This document shows, in pieces, positions 39,701 through 52,841 of a stretch of DNA of 64,000 bases; position 1 is the first letter of the stretch; each line of letters begins with the position of its first letter. The position numbers and the translations under genes are program-made. Source of the DNA: Rapana venosa (lineage: Eukaryota > Mollusca > Gastropoda > Neogastropoda > Muricidae); assembly GCA_028751875.1 (NCBI GenBank), contig CM054140.1, forward strand, positions 32,101,393 to 32,165,392. The letters are read 5' to 3'. A model generated the notes under the pieces. It was not told where the DNA came from. It saw nothing but the letters and a program-made list of their open reading frames with translations, and searched no databases.

Positions 39701-42700
39701 TGTATCTGTGTGTGTGTGTGAAGTAGTAGTTCTTCAGGTTAACGTCCTTCCACTAAATAGTGATATCAGACAGGAAAGTATGTGTGTGTGCGTGTGTGTG
39801 TGCGTGCATGCGTGCGTGTGTGTGTGTGCGCGCTTGCACGTGCTTGTGTGTGTGTGTGTGTGTAGGGGGGGAGGGGTATGCACATAACTAATTAATCAAT
39901 CCCAATAAACAACTATTATGAAAAAGCATAAACAAGAATTCTGAAAAAAGAGAGAAAAAAAACAAAAAACCCAACAAACAAACAAACAAACAAACACCCA
40001 ACAACAACAACAAAAAACAACCAACCCCAAAAACATCAAACAGCAAAAGTACTAACTTTCCAATTCATATTACTTGAAGCTATCCTTATATCAGATGAGT
40101 CTGAAAATATGTGTTTTCACACATAATACGTCAGTTTATTGCCTCGTATGAAAGACTAGCAAGGAAATGGAGCCGCCAGTCTGGACTCCCAAGGAAAACA
40201 ATCCCCTGTACTGAATGGCTGGCTCAGCAGGGACTTGAACCTTCACATATCAGACGCTCAAAGCACTGAGCTGTAGTGGACTCAAAAGAGCTTTGCTGAG
40301 ACACAGGCATTGACACACGATTGCCACAAATGAAACAAGTTGGTGCTCTCGTCGGTTCATTGCCCCACAACCACTCTTAAACAAGGCATCAGTGGAGCAG
40401 CAGTAGTAGAAGTATAGTGCAGTAAGATTATTTTGAAAATGCATTGGTTTTTGTCCGTGCTATAAAGGTCTGTAATTACAGTTTACTTGATATTGCATGT
40501 TGAGGATTTGCCAGAGAGTAATGAAGGACACATTGAAGTGGTGGTGAGAAGTGGGGTTGTGGGTACCCAGCAGACATGGCTGACGTTAGATTGTATGATT
40601 GATCATGGCTGTGGCACTGTGCAGCAATGTGGGCAATTACGGGTTTGACGGCTGCATACGCAACATGCAGTTTGGAACCATAGCCTGGGACCTCAACGAC
40701 AACCAGAAGGCCAAAGGAGTCGTGCCAGGATGTCCTGCAAAGGTATCGCCAAAGAATAGTCTGTCTTAAAGAGATGGTAATTCAGAAAAAAAGGATGGTA
40801 ATTATATGCAGAAACATCGAGAGCAACAGCAAGCCAAAGGTTTATAGCATGCTCTAAAGACAAAACGTTATTCAATTTTATTTGCCAGCTGGTATGCATA
40901 TTAGTTAGTTGGAAAATAGAGTCATGCTTTCATGTTCAGATAGTTCCAAATGACATTATCATTCCTTCTGCTGCAAATGTATATATGTACAAAAGAAATG
41001 GAAAGAAACCATGACAACTTGTGTTGGAAGATTGAAAAAGTAACACACATATTATATGCAAACAGACTGACAATCAAACAAAACACCAACAAAAATATGA
41101 TCGTTTGCTTTTGTATTGTATCCCCCCCCACAAAAAAATGTTACCAAAAGAAACACCAAACTTATTTCTTGATCCTGCCAGATCAGTCTTCCGTCAGAAA
41201 TGAAAGGAATAGAAAATATGTTCTGGACTTTGCTAGATTCAGATACAGAGAGGGAAAATATGTAGCAGAGACAGCTGGTAGGGGTTCATTCCTTGTAAAA
41301 CTCTTTCAAGAAGATCATAATGAACGAACACAGATGGCTAATGGTGAAAGAAATAATGGGACAGAATAATCTGAGTTTTTATTAGTTTGCTGATTTTGAA
41401 AAATAAGTGTTGTCCATTTCATTCTCAGCAGGCATTTGTTTGATTTCTTTTTTTGTTTTTTGGGGAGGGGGGTTAACAGAAGAAAAAAATCAAATGAGGA
41501 CTGTGAAAATACTACTGGATGTGTGTGTGTGTTTTAAAATTTCTGATGTGTATTTGGTAAAATGAGCCATGCATGAGGCCTGCATTGCAACTTCCAGTTT
41601 TTCATATTTCTTACGTGTATTTCACAATAGGAACATTGCAGGTGACTCGTATTTCGATATTCAGTTTTTCACATCTTTAACGTGTATTTCACAACATGAA
41701 CATTGCAGGTGGCCCGTATCGCGACATTCAGGAGGGTTCGGTCAGACAGCTTCATTGGCATGGAGCTTCCTCAGGGCATCGGCACGACCTTTGACATGAC
41801 CTTCAAAATGAGGACGAACCAGTCCAAGGCCATCATGGTGTACGTGGCTGATGACTCGCAGGTCAGTGGGGCTGCAGCAAGTGGAGGGGTGGGATTTAGG
41901 TGTGACATGTGGAAGTATCTTTTGGATTCGTATGGTAGAAGTATGCTCTTGTAATGGATGGATAGGGTGTGTGTGGAAGGTAATACACTTGAAAAGTCAC
42001 TTGCATGTTTGCCCACACACTTGTCCATGCTCACATGCACGCACATGCACATAGAGAGGCACACGCGAACATACACACACACACTAAAATCTTTTTTTGT
42101 TTGTTTTTTGGTGGATAAAAGTAAATGGATCAAGGTGAGCACTCTGTTACATAATGAGTAGGAATACAATTGTGTCTGCAATATATTTACGTGTGTTTGT
42201 ACGTGTGTCCGAGTGTGTTTATATGGGCCCAACTCCAGCATGTTTACTACAAACTGTACGTTTCAAGGGTTTTCAGACTGAATAGCACATCTTCAAAATG
42301 AATGAAGGCTGAAAAAAAAGGCCTACTCTGGTGGGAACCATAAATCAAAAACAAAAAACCTCCAAACATTATTTCTGTGTGTGTCGAGTCAAATTTTAAT
42401 TGCCAGATGGTACATTGAATAAACAATGCATTTGCTTTTTTTCATCAAGCCATCTATCTAGGAACAAAATCAGCTTGATCAATAATGTCTGACAGCATTA
42501 TTAGGATAACCAATAACAATAAAACAAACTCAAAGAGAAAAAACAGAAGGTAAAATTATGACAGACTTTATTGGTTAGGACAGTTTTTACCTTCCATTAG
42601 TTTCAGTATACTTCTTCAGGTTTTGAGTTTGTGTGTGTGTGTTTGTGCGCATGCATGCGTACATGTGTGTGTGTGGGGGGAGCATATATGTGTGTTCATG

Positions 42701-45700
42701 TGTGTGTGTTTGTGCGTGCACAAATGTGCATGCAAGCAAAAAATATGTGCGCGCGTGCACATGTATACATCCGTGTGTGCTTTTCTGTCTGTGTGTTTGC
42801 CTTCATGGGTGCCTGTCACATTGCATCTGTGTGATTGTGTGTGTGTGCAGGAGAGTGTGTTCAGCGTGGGCATCAGCGAGGGCCGCATCGTGCTGAAGAG
42901 TACGCAGGGCGGGGGTTCTCTGGAGCTGATCAGCCGCGTCAACACCTACAACGACAGCAGCTGGCACTTCGTCTCCATCATGAAGGATGGACTAGTGTCA
43001 GTATATATATATATATATATATACACTGCTTTGGGTTGCTAGTGTGTGTGTGAGTGTATTGTGTGTGTCAGTGTGTGTTTGTGTGTGGTGTGTGTGTGAG
43101 ATAAGGAATTGTTTGATTTTTTTAATTTTTAACAATATTTTTTATTGACCTTTTGAGTTTTTTGTTTTGTTTTTCTGTTTCTCAGTAGAGGGTAGGTGGG
43201 CGATTGGATGGATGGGTTTGTTTGTGAGTGTGCAAGTGTTAATGTGTATGTGTGAGAGAGCAAACAGAACAGAACGTCGTTTATTGCCATGGAAGCTGTA
43301 TGTGTGTATGTGTGGTGTGGTGTGTGTGTGATGTGGTGTGGTGTGTGTGTGTGTGTGTTTTGTTTAATGTCTATTCACTACTTGGTGATTTAGATACACC
43401 TGCAGTGTGTATGTGTGCATGTGTGTGTGTAAGCACACATGCACACACAGGCATGCGTACACTGGCATTCATGCATTTTTGAAATCAGGAATTCTTTAGT
43501 CATTGTATTCTACAGGTATGAGGTTATTGCATCTGTGAAAGAATGAAAAAGAAACGGCAGGGAACTGGACTGTGTGTGTGTATTGTGCAGGTACGAGATG
43601 AACATTGATGACTATGAGATGCTGCAGACCATGGCAGACACCGGCACCGCTTCTTTAGACACCACCACACCGCTTTACTTTGGTGGTGTGCCACCTGAAT
43701 ATAAAATTGCCGACGGCACCACCACCTCCAAAAATCACTTTGTGGGCTGTATAGGAGACATCACTGTTCGTCAGAAGTGAGTCCTTTTTTGTAAAGCTTC
43801 ATTTTTGGTTGTTTATGCTTTTTGTTTTATTAGTGACACATCTTCAGTAACTGCCATGTTTTTCTTTCCCCTAAAAGGCTCCTGAGCTGATCAGATACTG
43901 GTCAGTTAATCCAGCAGTGTATGTGATACCTTTTATAAAAGGTGAAAATCTAATGGTGACAATTGCTTTTTTAATCGTTTCTGTTGGGATCCACCTGAAA
44001 AATCTCTCTATTTCATTTTTGTATGTAATTTTGATCTTTCATTATTAGAGTTATGATGAGCTAGAGTTAAATTACACTGGAAAGTTCTTCAGCTCTATAC
44101 AAGATAGTTTGCTGGTGGGACTCGAACTCCTATGGTTAGGATTCTTGCTTCCTTTTTAATAACACAATATCTCTGAGTCTGAGAACTAAACATTGTGAGG
44201 TAGCTTCATGTGACTGTATGCAGGTTTGTCAATTTGGTCAGTATGTCGGGTTAGAAGGAGAGAGATCATAACAGTGAAGGAATTTTTTATGAATATTTTT
44301 GCAGGTTCGTGAAGAGTCGGTATGTCTGGGTAGAAGGGGAGATGTTCCACCAGACATTATTTTTAACTTCCTGAGTGAATGTGGCATTTTCCATCTGTTA
44401 TGATTGATAGTTGGTAACTAAGGACAAGGTTGTTTTAAGGAATCTGGTTTGGGTTTTATCTCATTTTATATGTGGTTGGTGTGGTTTTTCCTACAACACG
44501 GTGACCGTCCTGGGTTGACCCTTATGGTTGGCCAGGACATTGATACAAGGAATGACAATAGAGTTGGTTTTATACCCTGTTTTAATCTGTACATAGTTGC
44601 ACAGTTTTAATCTGAGATTTAAATTTGACGAGGTGTTAGCCCTGATATGACCTCTGTGGTTGGCAGGGCTATAATTAGTATAAACAACAGGATTGGGTTG
44701 GATTGGAGAGAAGAGAGCATTAAAGGAAAGTGTGTGTGTGTGTGTGTGCATGTGTGCATGTGTTGTGTGTGCATGTGTGTGTGTGCATGTGTATGTATGT
44801 GTGTGTGTGTTGTGTGTGCGTGCATGCGTGCGCACATGCGTGTGTGCTGTGTGTGTGTGTTGCAGGTTTGTGAACTTGGTGAGCATTCCAGAGTCGAAGC
44901 GGATGGGGGTTCAGCTGGTGGAGTGCCCCCTCCTGGCTGACGATGGAGAGGTGGTGCAGCCTGACCTCTCCACCCCTGCCGGCCCGGACGGGGGTCAGTC
45001 AGTGTGTCAGCGTGTCGGCCTGTGTCACGACGTGGCGTGGCGTGGCGTGTTGTGTCGTGTCGTGTGTTGTGTAAAATGCCTTTGTGTGTGTTTTTTTCGC
45101 ATCGTTATGTGGTGTGCTGATCTGCGTTTTTTGTGCAGAGATCGTTCTTGATTGTTTTTGTAAATGCTGTTCTACCTTCCAGAAATTTCTATTTCTCTGT
45201 CTCAGTCTGTCTGTATGTCTGTCTCTCTTTCTCCTCCTTCCCTCTCTCTCTCTCTTCTCTCTGTCTCTCTCTCCCCTCTTCCCTCCCACCCCCCTCTCAC
45301 TCTCTCTCTTTCCCCCACTCGCTCCCTCTCCCTCTCTGTCTCTCTCTTCCTCCCCCCAGTCAAATTGTCAATTGTCTTCCTCCCCCATCGCTGTCTCTCT
45401 CTCTTCCTCCCCCCACCCTCTCTCTCTCTCAACAAGGTCGTTTGCTCAGACAGAAAGGGGTTGCTGAACTAATTAGAGCTGTTATGAGTAGAAAAAAAGA
45501 GTAATGTGAATCATTGTTTGGCACAACTGTGATTTGGGGGGGGGAGGGGAAGGAGGGCGAGACCATGTGCACATGTAAGTGAGAGACAGACAGACAGAGA
45601 GGGAGAGAGTCAGAGAGAGAAAGGGGGAGAGAGAGAGAGAGGTGGGGAGGGGAAGGAGAGTGAGAGCATGTGCACAGGCAAGTGACAGGGAGAGAGGGAG

Positions 45701-48700
45701 GGGAAGAGAGAGAGACAGACAGACAGACAGGGAGAGGGAGATAGACAGACAGAGACAGACAGACAGAGAGAAGGAGAAAGTCAAGTAAGAGACAGACGGA
45801 GATACGTAGAAAATGAGAGAACTGCGTAAGGGAGGGGAAGAGAGAAAGGGAGGGGAAGAGAGAAAGAGAGAGACAGACAGGGAGAGGGAGATAGACAGAG
45901 AGACAGATAGAGAAAGGGAGAGAGACAGAGAGAGTCAAGTAAGAGACAGATGGACAAGAGATACGAACGCTTTGATTTGTTGCTTTACAAGATCCAGCGC
46001 TATATAAATTCCATACATTATTATTATTATTATTAAAATGAGAGAATTGTGTTGAACTGTGTTGCTAAGGAAGGAAGGTGGCAGGATGGTCAAGACGTTT
46101 GCCTGCCAACAAGTAAACCGTGAGGTTCTGGGTTGGATTCCCAGCCTCGCCCTTTCTTCCCAGTTTGACTAAAAAATCGAACCGAATGTCAAAGTCCTTC
46201 GGATGAGACTATAAACCGAGGCCCTGTGTGCGAACGCATGCAGAACATCTTGCGCACACGTTAAATCCTGTTCTGCTTTTCGAAAGAGTAGGCCATTGTG
46301 TGCCGGTGGGAACAGATGACAAAATTGACAAAACGCATACACACGGGGACTTGGATGTAAAAAAAAAAAGCACCTGAGTGCTTATTCCATTATCCTCGAT
46401 ATAAAATAATAAATTTTTTTATGTCATCTGAGCACTTTGATTTGTTGCTTTACAAGATGCAGCGCTATATAAATTCCATACATTATCATTATTATGATTA
46501 TGATTATGATTTGTTCAGCCACCACGGCGGAGACGACCACCATGTCCCCGGACCAGTGCTTCCTGCCCCTGCAGCCCAACGTGCCCACCGACTCTGAGGT
46601 GGAGGATGGTATACGGTTCGGATCTCGCCTCCACTCTCGTGTGGAGTTTGACCGGCTTCCTTCTAGAATGAGACTGAGGTGGGTGTGGGTGTGTTTGGGG
46701 GGGGGGGGGGGTAGGGTTGGTCGGGTGGGTGGGGGGGGGGAAGGGGGGGGGGGTGTATGTATGTGTCAATCAGTAACAGGGAGAGACAAATTGACAATGA
46801 CTTTTACTTCGAGGATAATGAATAAGCATCAATGTGCTTTTTTTTACATTCAGTCCCCGGAACTTTCTCCCTTTTCCAGGGGTGGTCAGAGTGCTAGTCT
46901 TGTGGATGAGATGATAAATGGCGGTCCTGTGGACAGGACAGCATGCATGCATGTAGCGTAAGGACAGGAACTTGAGGGTACAAGAGAAACAAATCATAGT
47001 AAAAATCTGTGGGGTAAAAAACGGCGTACTCACACTCGTCAATACACTCCATACAAATGTGAAAAGAAGTTGTAAATAATGCTGTATTGCACTTTACCTG
47101 GATATAGCAGCCTCAAATTTCACTGAAAAAAAAAAAGTTGCTTTGCCACCACCACCACCACCACCTCCGACTCTTGTTGTTTTTCTTCTTCTTCTAGTTG
47201 TGGTTGTATTGTGAAGATAGACTCGCTGGTGACAAGTGTCAGAGATACACCTACAAACCAAGCTGTGCAGCCCACGAGAGGTGCTGGAAAGGACATGCCA
47301 TTATTTTTCCCACACACATCTGACGGTGTAAAAAAGCAAACAAGAGAAGACTGATGACAAGTTGTTGTTTGTTTTTGTTTTTTTGCCATGCACAGTTCAG
47401 TTTTTATCTCTCTCTCACTGATAAGTTGTTAATCGTTTTTTGCCATGCACAGATCACAGTTCTCTCTCTCTGATAAGTTGTTATTCATTTTTTGCCATGA
47501 ACAGATCACAGTTTTTTCTCTCTCTCACTGATAAGTTGTTATTCATTTTTTGCCATGAACAGATCACAGTTTTTTCTCTCTCTCTCACTGATAAGTTGTT
47601 ATTCATTTTTTGCCATGAACAGATCACAGTTTTTTCTCTCTCTCTCACTGATAAGTTGTTATTCATTTTTTGCCATGCACAGATCACAGTTCTCTCTCAC
47701 TGACAAGTTGTTGTTAATTTTTTTTGTTTGTTTTTTTTGCCGTGCACAGATCACAGTTCTCTCTCTCACTCTCACTGACAAGTTGTTGTTCATTTCTTTT
47801 TTTTTTTTTGCCCTGCACAGATCACAGTTCTCTCTCTCTCACTGATAAGTTGTTATAAATTCATTTTTTGCCGTGCACAGATCACAGTTTTCTCTCTCTC
47901 ACTGTCAAGTTGTCATTCATTTTTTGTTGTTGCCATGCACAGATCACAGTTCTCTCTCTCTGATAAGTTGTTATTCATTTTCTGCCATGAACAGACCACA
48001 GTTCTCTCTCTCTCACTGAAAGTTGTTATTCATTTTTTGCCATGCACAGATCACAGTTCCCTCTCTCTCCTCTCTCTCTCTCTTCTCCATACATCTCATT
48101 CTCTCTCCTCACCTCTCTCTCCTCACTGACAAGTTGTCATACATTCATGTTTTGCGGTGCCCAGGTCACAGTTTCTCTGAGCTTCAAGACGACAGGCCAG
48201 AACGGGCTGATGTTCTACATGACGGACAGCAGGCACATGGACTTCCTGGGCCTGTACATGGTGGATGGGGAGCTCCACTTCGGCTTTAACTGTGGCAGCG
48301 GCACCGCCAAGATCATGAGCGGTGACAAGTACAACGATGGAAAATGGCATAAGGTGAAGTTTCAGGGTGGTTTTGTTTAGATTATTATTATTATTTTATT
48401 TCGAGGATGATGGAATAAGCACTCGTGTGCTTTTTTTTACATCCGGTCCTCTTGTGTATGCAGTTGTGTATATTTGTCATCCGTTCCCACAGGCACACAA
48501 TGGCCTACTCTCCCCAAAAGCGGAATGGGTTTTAACATGTGCGCAAGATGTTCTCTGTGTGTTCGCACACGGGACGTCTTTTTATAGTCTCATCCGAAGG
48601 ACCTTTAGGGGATGTTAACTCCAGAGGAATAATCCTCTTAACGAGATTTGAACCTCCACTGTATCAGCAGTCACAAATGCATCACTCTAACCATCATACT

Positions 48701-51700
48701 ATCCCAATTGATGAGTTTGTATGAAAAGTCAGGATCCAGTGACTGTCTCTGTGTGTTTCTTGTGTTGTGTGTGTTGTGTTGTGTGCGTATGTTGTGTGTT
48801 GTGTTGTGTGTGTGTGTGCACACGTGCACACGTCTGTCTTTGTGTGCGTTTGTGTGTGTGTGTTTGTGCATATGTGCATGCATACATGTTAATGCACATG
48901 TTTGTAAGTGGTGTGCGCATGTAAGTATGTAATTGTGTGGGTGTTTAGGAGTTTTGTTCCCTTTTTTGTAAAACATTTTTTTAATGTTGGCAGGGTTGTT
49001 AGGCAGTAAATTAATAAAAAATTTTAATGAGACCATCTATTCTTGAACCTCAAGGCTTACAAATAAACTTTGTAATTAAAACGACATAATACATATCATA
49101 CATACATACACTATTTTCATCCTCAAGACACATGTTTCAACAAAACATAAGTAAAGACATTGGTATGTATCACCCCTTCTAACCCATTGTTCTACTTGTA
49201 TCGAATCAACATGCTCAGCAGGCACGTGTCCTCTCTCATCTTATAGAACAATTCCATGTCTTTCATCTTATAGAACATTTCCATGTCTTTCATCTTATAG
49301 AACATTTCCATATCTTTCATCTTATGGAACATTTCCATGTCCTTCATATTGTAGAACATTTCCATGTCTTTCATCTTATGGAACGTCCATGTCTTTCATT
49401 CCAGGTGGAATGTGTCCTCTCTTTCATCTTATGGAATATGTCCATGTCTTTCATTCCAGGTGGAATGTGTCCTCTCTTTCATCTTATGGAACATTCCATG
49501 TCTTTCATCTTATGGAACATTCCATGTCTCTCATCTTATGGAACATTCCATGTCTTTCATCTTATGGAACATTCCATGTCTTTGATTTCAGGTGGAATTT
49601 GGCCGAGTGCAGCGCTCGGGCCAGCTGATGGTGGACGGACAGTTGAAAGGTCGCGCCAAGTCACGCGGAGGCACACGCTCCATCAACGTCATTGCTCCCT
49701 ACTTCTTCGGAGGAATTTCCGAGGCAGCCAAGAAGTTAGCCCTGGGAAATGTTGGGGTGAGTTATCTGTGTAAAATGGACAGTATTTTGAAGGTTGAACA
49801 CTCAGAAATGAAGGAAGCTAGTGGCTGTTTGTTGACAGAGATAATGAGAACAAAAAGTAATTGTGGAAAATAATGTTCGTGTGTGGATATAAGATTGTCC
49901 ATGTGAAAGTAGTAGGAAATTTTGAAAAGAAAAATAGTATGAATTGTTAGATATTTGTAGGTTGAAAAAAGGGGGGAAAAATTTGGTAAGTAGTTATTTT
50001 GGTAAAAAGGGTAAATAAGTAATTTTGGGATTAAGAGAAAGGAATTTTGAAAAAATCATTTGTGTGTATTGAACTTGGTCCTCACAGAGGGTAGACAAAG
50101 GTATAATTTTAGAAATGAAATGGTCCTGTGTTGTTGAACATCATTCACTGAAAAGATAACAGTTTAAACCGATTTAGGAGAAAAGGTATGTCTGTCATGC
50201 TGTGCTAAAAAAGAAGATTGAAGAATTCATTTCAAAAGTGACTCTGTGTGTGTATGTGTGTGTGCGCGCGTGCATGTGTGTGTGGGTGAGTAGATGTCTA
50301 CATAAAATATTGTTTAAAAAAAGTGAAATTTGAAAATTTGATCTATCCCTATACAGAGAACATTTTTTGGGAAAATGTTTGTCATCGACCTTGTCGGAAA
50401 ACATCCTAAAGTAAAACTGGAGAAAGTGAAATGTATGTCAAAACATCAACCATGTAATAATAATAATAATAATGTATGGAATTTATATAGCACTGAATCT
50501 TGTAAAGCAACAAATCAAAGCGCTCAAGAAGAAAGGGGGTAGAAGAAAGGGGGTGACTAAATGTTGAAAGGGTACATACGTAACGCGTGTGTGTTGGACA
50601 GGACGGGTGGGTGAGTTTCCCCGGGTGCATGCGAGAGCTGACGCTGCGGAACATGGAGCTGAAGCAGCCCTCACAGCGGGTGGGCATCCAGACCTGCTCC
50701 AGCGCCTATGAGCTGGGCTCCTTCTTCCCCGCCTCTGGTGGCTACCTGCAGCTGGGTAGGTGGCCTGGTGTCCTGGGTCGGTCGTCCCTCCTACCCTGCA
50801 CCCTTGGTGCCCTGGCCCTTTGGCACCCTGACCCTTAGCATCCTGGCCCTTGGCACCCTGACCCTTAGCATCCTGGCCCTTGGCACCCTGACCCTTAGCA
50901 TCCTGGCCCTTGGCACCCTGACCCTTAGCATCCTGGCCCTTGGCACCCTGACCCTTAGCATCCTGACCCTTTGTACCCTGGCCCTTTGCACCCTGGCCCT
51001 TTGCACCCTGACCCTTTGCACCCTGGCCCTTTGCACCCTGGCCCTTTGCACCCTGGCCCTTTGCACCCTGCCCTTTGCACCCTGACCCTTAGCACCCTGA
51101 CCCTTTAGCACCCTGACCCTTTGCACCCTGACCCTTTGCACCCTGACCCTTTGCACCTGCCCCTTGCACCCTGCTTGCACCCTGACCCTTTGCACCCTGG
51201 CCCTCCTTGCACCCTGGCCCTTGGCACCCTGGCCCTTTGCACCCTGGCCCTTTGCACCCTGACCCTTTGCACCTTGACCCTTGTACCCTGGCCCTTTGCA
51301 CCCTGGCCCTTTGCATATTTTTGGGATTGAGGCTTGGGGAGGGAAAGGTGTTGGGGAAAGAAAAAGACTTGAACAAGTAGAGATGTTGCAAGAATGTGCA
51401 GGTGTTTGTGTATTTGTCTTTTTGTGTTCTCTTTTTCTTTCGTCTCCTTTTTAAAATGTTTGAGGGGTGGGGGTGGATTATGTTTGTGTTTCAGCAATGA
51501 AATAATTTATTAATTAACTGAATAATAAGTTGTTCTTCGTGTACAAGTAGGTGTGTAGAACTATGTGTATTGTTATATTTAAACACATGTACACACATAT
51601 ATTGTCAGCCAACATTTTTTTTAAAAAGTGTCACTCGTAAATGATAGAAATCCTAAAAATAAACGTCAGAAATAGGATGAATACATGAATGAAGGAATGA

Positions 51701-52300
51701 TTTATAGGGCGCTTAAAATTGCTGATTGTCACAGGACTGGTTGCAACTCTGAGAGAGAAGAAAATCTACAGGGTGGTAGAACTGGGGAGAGGCAGGGAGG
51801 GATAAGATATGTGAGATATAGGAGCCTGAGTACAAGCAGGAGCATCATTATCTTAACACAGTTCACACACATCACACAACAACAAACACAGTACACTCAG
51901 ACGCACGCATGCTTACACACATGCACACAACAAACACACACATACACACACATACACACGCGTGGCATGGGCCCTCCACACACACACACACACACACAAA
52001 CTACGCAACAACAAACACAATGCACACACACACACAAACCACCCAACACGCACACCCACATGCATGCCCCCCTCCCCCCCACACACCAAAACGCATACAA
52101 CCCCCCACACACACACACCACACCACATCACACGCACACCACCGACCCCCCCTCCCACACACCCACACCACACACGCGCACCCACATGCTGCCCCCCCCC
52201 CCCACCCCCCCAACACACAAAACACATAAACCCCCCACACACACACACACACATGCACACTTACACCACCCACCCCCCCACACATCACACCCACATGCAT

Positions 52301-52348
<48 letters not shown>

Positions 52349-52791
52349 CACACAAAACCATACCCCCCCCCCCCCCCCACATGCACACTCACCCCCCACC
52401 CCCCTCCCACACACACACACACACCCACTCACACACACACACACACATGCACACTCACACACCCACACGCACACCCACGCGCATGCCCCCCCCCCCCAAC
52501 ACCACAAAACACATACCCCCCCCCCCCCCCCCCCCCCCCCCCACAAACACACACATGCACACTCACACACACACCCTCCCTCCCCCTCCCACACACACTC
52601 ACCCACTCACTCACCCACACACTGAACCCTACCTAACGGAGAGCATTGTGTTGCAGTGGACCGATTCAAGGTGGGCCAGGACCTGGAGATCAGCGTGGAG
52701 ATGCGGCCCAGGTCCCACAGCGGGGTGCTGCTGGCCGTCCACAGCAAGATGGACTACCTGTCCTGCAGATGTGGAGGGCCAGGTGAGAACT

Positions 52792-52841
<50 letters not shown>

